Shown in pieces: positions 1-6,526 of a stretch of DNA of 12,035 bases. Each line of letters starts with the position of its first letter. The stretch's first letter is position 1. This DNA comes from JANQTF01 sp036835375 (GTDB taxonomy: Bacteria > Bacteroidota > Bacteroidia > J057). The notes under the pieces are model-generated. The model did no database searches. It worked only from the letters and a program-made list of their open reading frames with translations, and was not told the origin of the DNA. The stretch lies in contig DAITMB010000139.1 in the NCBI GenBank assembly GCA_036835375.1, forward strand, positions 1 through 12,035, in the 5' to 3' direction. The position numbers were made by a program, and so were the translations under genes.

Positions 1-2
1 GC

Positions 3-639
3 ATCGGCTCTCTGGCTGCTGGTCAGTATTCAGTGTTGGTGAGCGACGCGAATGGATGCCAAGATTCAGCCACGGTGACCATTTCTCAGCCTTCCACCTT
101 GTCCGTCAGCATACCCATCACCACCAATGCATCTTGTTTTGGCGGAACAGATGGCACCGCAACGGCAGTAGCTATAGGCGGAGCAGGGGGATATACTTAC
201 ACTTGGAGCAATGGTCAAAATTCAGCTATTGCTACAGGGTTATCGGCGACTACTCATCAAGTCACTGCCACCGACGCGGCGGGGTGTAGTGCCGTGGCCT
301 CTATCACAATCAATCAGCCTGCTGCCTTGGCATTGAATGCTATTGTGAGCATTCCCATCATTTGCGCAGGCGTCCCCAATGGCCAGCTCACAGCGAGTGT
401 TTCTGGAGGCACGGGTCCATACGTCTATTTGTGGAGCACTGGACAAAATGGCACGACGATCAGTAACCTATCAGCGGGAACTTATCAGGTCGCGGTAACA
501 GATGCGAAGGGATGTACCGATCTGGATACCGTTGCGCTTCTCTCCCCCACGCCTTTACAAGTGAGTGCGACCCTGGCGAGTCCGGTGAGCTGCTTCGGCG
601 GCAACGACGGGCAGGCCTTGGGAGCTGCAACTGGCGGCA
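3..639 (+). CDS. Giant SprB-repeat surface protein, upstream fragment (open at left edge, cut by N gap)
   Basis: This is the left part of the same gene that continues at 740. The frame beginning at base 3 is open to the N run and gives 212 codons. It contains the end of one unit, two whole SprB-type units (starting 117 and 345) and the first 67 bases of another (573). Each unit has the family pattern: a cysteine followed by a Gly/Asp/Asn-Gly turn (SCFGGTDG), a GG...Y.Y.WS.GQ core, a SAG.Y.V.VTDA.GC motif, then a hydrophobic strand and a proline. No start codon or signal peptide is visible; the ATG or GTG codons here are internal. SprB repeats occur in secreted Bacteroidota cell-surface proteins, including the gliding adhesin SprB, so an exported adhesin or matrix role is likely. 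The specific function is not shown. Confidence 0.9.
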
Positions 640-739
640 NNNNNNNNNNNNNNNNNNNNNNNNNNNNNNNNNNNNNNNNNNNNNNNNNNNNNNNNNNNNN
701 NNNNNNNNNNNNNNNNNNNNNNNNNNNNNNNNNNNNNNN
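640..739. other. Assembly gap, 100 Ns (placeholder length)
   Basis: Exactly 100 undetermined bases lie inside the repeat gene. The coding frame is phase 3 before the gap and phase 2 after it. The repeat register runs 117, 345, 573 before the gap and 842, 1070 and so on after it. Filling the interrupted unit in register needs 59 nt, or 59 plus whole 228-nt units, and either restores the frame. The 100-N length is therefore most simply a scaffolding convention, not a measurement. Confidence 0.95.
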
Positions 740-3700
740 CCAGCCGGGCCGATCTCGGTGGTCGTGACCGATGGAAATGGCTGCCAAGAGAGCGTGAGCG
801 ACAATGTGCCCGCGCCACAGGCCATCCAAGCGAGCATTTTGTTGGCCCAGGGACTTTCCTGTTCCGGCCTTTCAGATGCAGCCTTACTGGCGAGTGCGAC
901 TGGCGGAACGGGGGGCTACAGCTTTGTCTGGAGCGACGGGCAGACCGGTGCGCAAGCGACAGGACTGGGTGTAGGAAGTATTTCAGTGCTGGTGAGTGAT
1001 GCGAATGGCTGCGTGGATTCTGCGACATTCACCATTCTCTCCCCCACACCGCTGCAGGTGAGTGCGACCCTGGCAAGCCCAGTGAGCTGCTTCGGCGGCA
1101 ACGACGGGCAGGCCTTGGGAGCTGCAACTGGCGGCAACGGGGTGTATAGCTACCTCTGGTCAGATGGCCAGACGACAGCACTTGCGACGGGCTTGCCCGC
1201 AGGCGTTCACTCCGTGGTGATTTCAGACAGCAGCGGTTGTGCCGACATCGACTCGGTGCTGATTCCCTCGCCGACGGCAGTTCAGCTGAGTGCTTCGGCA
1301 CTGACTCAAGTGAGTTGCTTCGGCAATGCTGACGGATCGGCATTGGCAAATGCGACAGGCGGCACGGGCACATTTACCTACCTCTGGAGCAATGGCCAAA
1401 CGGGCGCGAGCGCCACGGGTCTTGCTGCCGGAAGCTACACCGTGGTGGCGACAGATAGCCTTGGCTGTGCGGATTCGGCGACGGTGACCATCACAGCGCC
1501 TGCAAGTTTGAACGCGACCTTGTCAATCACAGCGGGCGTGAGCTGCTTTGGCGGCAATGACGGCGCAGCTTCGTTGAGCATCGGAGGGGGCAGCGGCCCT
1601 TTCAGCTACTTGTGGTCCACGGGCGACACCACAGCCGCAGTAACAGGTCTGCCAGCCGGGCCGATCTCGGTGGTCGTGACCGATGGAAATGGCTGCCAAG
1701 AGAGCGACTCGGTGATTTTGCAAGCTCCCACTCCACTTCTGTCAACTATTTCACCAGGGGCAGCGATTTCTTGCGCGGGAGGTAATAATGGGACGCTCTT
1801 AGGTAGCGCAACAGGGGGGGCAGGTGGCTACCAATATGTATGGAGCAATGGACAGAGCGGACCTACCGCCACTGGGCTGTCTACTGGCCCAGCCACCTTG
1901 GTCGTGACCGACGCCAACGGATGTCAGGACAGCAGCACCTTCGTGGTGGCAGACCCTACTGCTATTCAAGTCACGGCGAATCTTCTGGCAGGGATCACAT
2001 GTTTTGGCGGGAATGACGGTAGTGCGAGCGTCTTAGCGAGTGGAGGAGTCGGTGGATTTACCTATTTGTGGAGCGATGGACAAACCGGACCCACGGCGCT
2101 GGGGTTGGCTGCGGGGAATTATTCAGTAGTGGCCACCGATGCAAATGGGTGTATGGATTCAGCTACTATTGTTCTCACATCACCGGCTGACCTACAGCTC
2201 ACAACCAGCGTGGTCAACATGGCGACTTGCACGGGGTTGAATGATGGGACCGCAACGATCGCTGCAACAGGTGGCACTTCACCTTATACCTATTTGTGGA
2301 GCAATGGGCAAACAGGGACAGTTGCCACAGGGCTATCTGCTGGGCAATATTCAGTGGTAGTGACCGATGGTGCAGGATGTGTGGATTCTGCCAGCGTATT
2401 GATGTCTCAGCCGGGCACCATTGGCATTTCCTTTCAAGTCCTTCAACCCGTCTCTTGCGTTGGCACCACCGACGGGGTGGTGTTAGCGACAGCGGTAGGG
2501 GGAGCAGGTGGCTACAGCTTTTTGTGGAGTAAGGGAGATACAACGAACTTTTTATCTGGGGTCGGGGAAGGTGTGTACGTGCTCACCGTGACTGATTCAT
2601 TGGGATGTACCGGCATGGATTCATTGACCTTGACAGCACCATCTCTGCTCCAGGCTGTTGTGGACATTATTTCGCTGATCACCTGCCCGAATGGATCGGA
2701 TGGATCTTTGCAGGCAGTTTCCATTGGCGGCGTTGCCCCTTTTAGCTACGCTTGGAGTACTGGAGGGACTAGTGACATCGAAGCGGGACTGATCGCAGGA
2801 ACCTACGGCGTGGAAATCACAGATGCAAATGGCTGCAAAGCGGTGGCTTCAGAAACATTGTTGCCTCCAGTCGGCATAAACGTCCAGATTCAGGTTGTGG
2901 ATAGCATTAGTTGTTTTGGGGAAACAGATGGGAGCTTGCAAGCGAATATCAGCGGCGGCAACGCACCCTATTCTATCACATGGAGTACTGGTGCCATCAC
3001 CAACGGATTGTCTGGAATTGGTTCTGGGAGTTACGGCCTGTATGTGGTGGACGCCATCGGTTGCACTGACACAGCGACAGTCACCCTTTTGGAGCCCGAT
3101 TCTATCCAGGTGTCGGTATCCATCTTGAATCCTGTCCAATGCTTTGGAGTGGACGATGGGGCTTTGTTGGCAGTAGGTGTCGGTGGCGCTGGCCCGCTCT
3201 CCTACTATTGGGACAATTTTGCCAACACGGATACTGCGATCAATTTGAGTCCCGGACAGTATATTGTCACGGTCATTGATCCGAATGGATGCTTCGTCGA
3301 GGATAGTATCCTCCTTCCAGCCCCTCCAGCGATCCAGGTTTCGATTCTTAGCCAGACAGATGTGAGCTGCTTTGGCGCATCAGATGGCGCGGTGGATGTA
3401 TCTGTGTCAGGCGGAAACGGCGCGCTCGCTTTTAGCTGGAGCAACGGAAGCGTTGGGACGCCGATCTCAGGCCTCAGTGCGGGTTCATATGTACTGACAG
3501 TGACGGATGCAATTGGCTGCCAAATGAATGATACCATTGACATTCTCAGCCCGTCGGCGTTGCAAGTAGGTGTTCAAGTGCTGAATTTGGTGGGTTGCAC
3601 AGGAATTTCTGACGGAGAAATCACAGCGCAAGTGAGTGGAGGGACTTCCCCTTACAGTTACTTGTGGAGCACAGGCGCCACGGACTCCACCTTGGATGGA

Positions 3701-6394
3701 CTTGCCCCCGGCACCTATGCTGTGGTCGTCACGGATGCAAAAGGATGTTCTGCAACTGATTCCCTCGTCTTGACCCCAGGTGTACCGATTCAGGCGACCC
3801 TGTCCGGAGTTGTAGGTCCGGGCTGTTCATCTAACAATACAGGCAGCGCAACTGTCACGGCTGTGGGCGGGGCGGGAACCTACACCTACCTCTGGTCCAA
3901 TGGCGTCACCACTGCGACGGTGAACAACTTGAGTGCGGGACCATTTTGGGTGAAAGTCATGGATGCAGGCGGCTGTTCCGACTCGATAGCGAGCGTACTG
4001 ATCCAAGCGGATTCACTTCAAGCCTCGATTCAACTCACCCAACCTATCCTCTGCGCAGGGGACCAAAATGGCCAGATTAGCTTAGCGATTTCGGGTGGGA
4101 CACCGGGCTACAGCTACCTTTGGAACCAAGGAGCTACCAGTGACACCCTTTCCGGGCTCGGAGTCGGCAGCTATTCAGTCGTGGTGACGGATGCCAGTGG
4201 ATGTACTGATACGGCCTCCATTCAACTCAGCTCCCCCGCCCCGCTCCAGGTGTCCACCATTGTGAGTCAGCCCATTTCCTGCCCGGCAGATACCGATGGT
4301 GAAGCTGCTGCGGTCACGGTTGGCGGCACAGGTCCGTACCAATTCCTGTGGAGTGATGGCCAAACGACGGCCATTGCAAGCAATCTCGGTGCAGCAACCT
4401 ACACAGTCACCGTTACGGATGCCAATGGCTGTAGCCTCAGCAACACAGTGACATTGATCCTGCCGACACTTCTTCAAGCAAGCATACAAGTGCAGCAACC
4501 TATCTCCTGCGTCGGAGACGAAGACGGGATTTTGTCAGTGTCCGTAGTAGGTGGGGTAGCGAGCTATAATTATCTCTGGTCAAATGGCCTCACCGGCACA
4601 GCGATCAACAACCTCGGAGCAGGAACTTATCAAGTGTTTGTCGAGGATGGCAACGGCTGCCAAGACACAGCGAGTTTTGTGCTGAATGAGCCGGATTCCC
4701 TCATCGTTCAAGCTAGCATCTTGCAAGAGATTGTTTGTGCGGGGGTAGATGATGCGATTTTGATTGGGAATGTAACTGGTGGTACCCCCGGGTTCCAATT
4801 AGTTTGGACGCCAGGAGGAATATTTGATACCCTTCAGTCCGTAGGTCCGGGCTCCTATTCGCTCCAGGTCACTGACAGCAGTGGCTGCGTTGCGTCGGAT
4901 ACAATTCTGGTGGTAGCACCTCCTTCCATTCAGATAGATTTCGAAATTCTAGCCGAAATCACCTGTTTTGGTGGTGCCAATGGGCAAATTGCTGTGTCGG
5001 CCTCCGGCGGCGCTGCTCCCTACCAGTGGCAATGGAACGACAGCACCCTTGGCGATACCATTTCGCAATTGGTGGCTGGGACCTACACGGCATTCCTTAC
5101 GGACAGTCTTCAATGCGTGGACTCGGTCGTAGTGGTGTTGCAAGAGCCTGATGCCATGACATTGGATTTGGACTTGTTGGTCGCCGCGTCCTGTGACAGC
5201 GCAGCCAACGGTCAAGGAAGCGTCACAGTTACTGGTGGCACGGCTCCCTATCAGTTTGTGTGGATGAATGGAGAAGTAGCAGATACGGCTTTTATGTTGG
5301 CACCGGGCTGGCAGGAAATCCAAGTCACGGATTCACTCGGATGCTTCGTAGGGGATTCCTTATTGGTAGAGACCCAATTGCCCTGGTCTGCTCAGGTCGT
5401 TGTTGTGGACACTGTCACTTGTTTTGGAGGCGCTGATGGGATGGCGGAAGTCGAATTGTCTGTGGCAGAAACGGGGTTTATTTTCCTCTGGAACAATGGC
5501 GAGGCAGGCAACCCAGCAATCGCGCTTTCGACAGACAGCACCCTTGTCACAGTGACTGATTCCAACGGTTGCGACACGACTTTGCTCGTATTTGTGCCAG
5601 GACCACTTGCAATCGAAGTGGAGGCACAGGTGGCAGCCTCTGACCCCGGTGCAGCTAATGGGGCAATTCGTATCGATCAAGTGCTCCACGGCGTGGGTCC
5701 GTTCAATTACAATTGGACAAATGGCGAGACTGGGACCACCCTCATCTCACTGGATACAGGCTTATATCAAGTGCTGGTCACCGACAGCAGGGGCTGCGAA
5801 GGAGTCGGCTCCTTTGTCATCGGTGAAAATGCACTGGATTGGTCCAATTTCGAGGCGGATCTGAGCTGCGAATTGGGATTGGTCACCGTCGATTGGGACG
5901 TGACAGAAGAAAGGGGGGTCGATTTCTACTCCCTTGAGCGCAGTGATGATGGCTTGGTCTATTCCCGCGTTGCAGAGATGGCGAGCCTGGGCGATACCCT
6001 TGGCCTCAGAACGTATTCGTTGCTGGACTCTGTGACACCTGAAGAGATTTTCCGATATCGCATTCGGGCACACTATGCCAACGGATCCACCAGCGCTACC
6101 GAACCACTCATCGTAGAAGGTTGCGCAACAGATTCAGGCTATGTGATTGTCTATCCCGTGCCGGTCCTGACAGGAGAGGAGTTTACGGTTGTGATTCGCA
6201 CGCGGACACCCAACCGCACGCGCGTAGAGTTCCGCAATGCCCTGCACCAAACGCTCCAGTTCTATGAAATCGACAATCCCATTGGAAGGCAGGAATTGAT
6301 ATTTCAGTCCGAAGGACTTGCCGGAGGACACTACTACATTGTCGTAAGCAATCTCGAGGAAGGCTATGGAGCGCGTGTGCTCGTGTATGAGTAA
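740..6394 (+). CDS. Giant SprB-repeat surface protein with T9SS C-terminal sorting domain (main part)
   Basis: This is the continuation of the gene at 3-639, with 1,884 codons from the gap to the TAA at 6392-6394. It has the tail of one unit, then 22 whole SprB-type units beginning at 842 and repeating every 228 nt to 5630. A fibronectin-III-like domain follows at about 5833-6123, with the pattern FYSLERSDDGLVYSRVAEM ... FRYRIRAHYANGS that often precedes sorting domains in this phylum. The last part (about 6140-6394) resembles a type A T9SS C-terminal domain: YPVPV, several beta-strand stretches, LAGGHYYIVVSN and a final RVLVYE. The usual PNP motif reads PVP here. By family knowledge the protein would cross the inner membrane by Sec, cross the outer membrane by T9SS, and end up attached to or released from the surface. 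Nearly every unit has two cysteines at unit positions 7 and 57, plausible disulfides once exported. No SprF/PorP-like partner gene follows; the next gene is convergent. Ligand and function are unknown. Visible length over both parts is at least 2,096 residues. Confidence 0.93.
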   Translation, partial: PAGPISVVVTDGNGCQESVSDNVPAPQAIQASILLAQGLSCSGLSDAALLASATGGTGGYSFVWSDGQTGAQATGLGVGSISVLVSDANGCVDSATFTILSPTPLQVSATLASPVSCFGGNDGQALGAATGGNGVYSYLWSDGQTTALATGLPAGVHSVVISDSSGCADIDSVLIPSPTAVQLSASALTQVSCFGNADGSALANATGGTGTFTYLWSNGQTGASATGLAAGSYTVVATDSLGCADSATVTITAPASLNATLSITAGVSCFGGNDGAASLSIGGGSGPFSYLWSTGDTTAAVTGLPAGPISVVVTDGNGCQESDSVILQAPTPLLSTISPGAAISCAGGNNGTLLGSATGGAGGYQYVWSNGQSGPTATGLSTGPATLVVTDANGCQDSSTFVVADPTAIQVTANLLAGITCFGGNDGSASVLASGGVGGFTYLWSDGQTGPTALGLAAGNYSVVATDANGCMDSATIVLTSPADLQLTTSVVNMATCTGLNDGTATIAATGGTSPYTYLWSNGQTGTVATGLSAGQYSVVVTDGAGCVDSASVLMSQPGTIGISFQVLQPVSCVGTTDGVVLATAVGGAGGYSFLWSKGDTTNFLSGVGEGVYVLTVTDSLGCTGMDSLTLTAPSLLQAVVDIISLITCPNGSDGSLQAVSIGGVAPFSYAWSTGGTSDIEAGLIAGTYGVEITDANGCKAVASETLLPPVGINVQIQVVDSISCFGETDGSLQANISGGNAPYSITWSTGAITNGLSGIGSGSYGLYVVDAIGCTDTATVTLLEPDSIQVSVSILNPVQCFGVDDGALLAVGVGGAGPLSYYWDNFANTDTAINLSPGQYIVTVIDPNGCFVEDSILLPAPPAIQVSILSQTDVSCFGASDGAVDVSVSGGNGALAFSWSNGSVGTPISGLSAGSYVLTVTDAIGCQMNDTIDILSPSALQVGVQVLNLVGCTGISDGEITAQVSGGTSPYSYLWSTGATDSTLDGLAPGTYAVVVTDAKGCSATDSLVLTPGVPIQATLSGVVGPGCSSNNTGSATVTAVGGAGTYTYLWSNGVTTATVNNLSAGPFWVKVMDAGGCSDSIASVLIQADSLQASIQLTQPILCAGDQNGQISLAISGGTPGYSYLWNQGATSDTLSGLGVGSYSVVVTDASGCTDTASIQLSSPAPLQVSTIVSQPISCPADTDGEAAAVTVGGTGPYQFLWSDGQTTAIASNLGAATYTVTVTDANGCSLSNTVTLILPTLLQASIQVQQPISCVGDEDGILSVSVVGGVASYNYLWSNGLTGTAINNLGAGTYQVFVEDGNGCQDTASFVLNEPDSLIVQASILQEIVCAGVDDAILIGNVTGGTPGFQLVWTPGGIFDTLQSVGPGSYSLQVTDSSGCVASDTILVVAPPSIQIDFEILAEITCFGGANGQIAVSASGGAAPYQWQWNDSTLGDTISQLVAGTYTAFLTDSLQCVDSVVVVLQEPDAMTLDLDLLVAASCDSAANGQGSVTVTGGTAPYQFVWMNGEVADTAFMLAPGWQEIQVTDSLGCFVGDSLLVETQLPWSAQVVVVDTVTCFGGADGMAEVELSVAETGFIFLWNNGEAGNPAIALSTDSTLVTVTDSNGCDTTLLVFVPGPLAIEVEAQVAASDPGAANGAIRIDQVLHGVGPFNYNWTNGETGTTLISLDTGLYQVLVTDSRGCEGVGSFVIGENALDWSNFEADLSCELGLVTVDWDVTEERGVDFYSLERSDDGLVYSRVAEMASLGDTLGLRTYSLLDSVTPEEIFRYRIRAHYANGSTSATEPLIVEGCATDSGYVIVYPVPVLTGEEFTVVIRTRTPNRTRVEFRNALHQTLQFYEIDNPIGRQELIFQSEGLAGGHYYIVVSNLEEGYGARVLVYE

Positions 6395-6449
6395 ATGAGA
6401 TTCGTTCGGTAAGGATGCCTTTTCTTCCGACAGCCCAAGCCACCTTAGG

Positions 6450-6491
6450 CAAAAAGGTCGTGTTGTGAACTCACAGCACGACCTTCATTTT
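6450..6491. terminator. Bidirectional intrinsic terminator between convergent genes
   Basis: A strong hairpin at 6454-6485 has outer arms AAGGTCGTG and CACGACCTT, a T-G wobble, inner arms TGTG and CACA, and an AACT loop. On the minus strand it is followed directly by a run of five T (complement of 6451-6455), a good intrinsic terminator for the gene ending at 6527. On the plus strand it is followed by CATTTTG, a weaker tail that could still serve the repeat gene ending at 6394. Confidence 0.8.
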
Positions 6492-6526
6492 GACTGATAA
6501 ATCATTTAGTCGGTGAATTTCCCAAC

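Larger units (their letters stand above)
3..5839 (+). repeat. Tandem array of 228-nt (76-codon) SprB-type units
   Basis: Whole units start at 117 and 345, and at 842 and every 228 nt thereafter to 5630, giving 24 complete units plus partial ones at the left edge and around the gap. The 21 steps from 842 to 5630 total exactly 4,788 nt, so no net indel has accumulated. Units share Cys7, GG at about 21-22, W at about 30, a TD..GC motif with Cys57, and a proline near the end. Most units are clearly diverged in nucleotide sequence. A few near the gap share long identical stretches (585-639 with 1082-1136; 740-794 with 1652-1706). The last unit (5630) is degenerate: it lacks Cys7 and is one residue shorter before its second cysteine. 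Confidence 0.93.

Noticed and set aside
512..739. Apparent start at 512 of the long downstream frame
   Set aside because: Between 512 and 639 this phase gives non-repeat sequence antagonistic to the true frame. The gene simply resumes at 740.
33..767. Open frame that appears to begin at 33 and run through the N gap
   Set aside because: The frame is open from base 3 and the start codon is internal to a repeat unit. The codons after 740 in this phase (QPGRSRWS) are not repeat-like, because the N run has the wrong length.
117..5839. Regularly spaced repeats considered as a CRISPR array or satellite
   Set aside because: The 228-nt period keeps one open frame with conserved SprB-domain residues, so it is a coding tandem-domain array.
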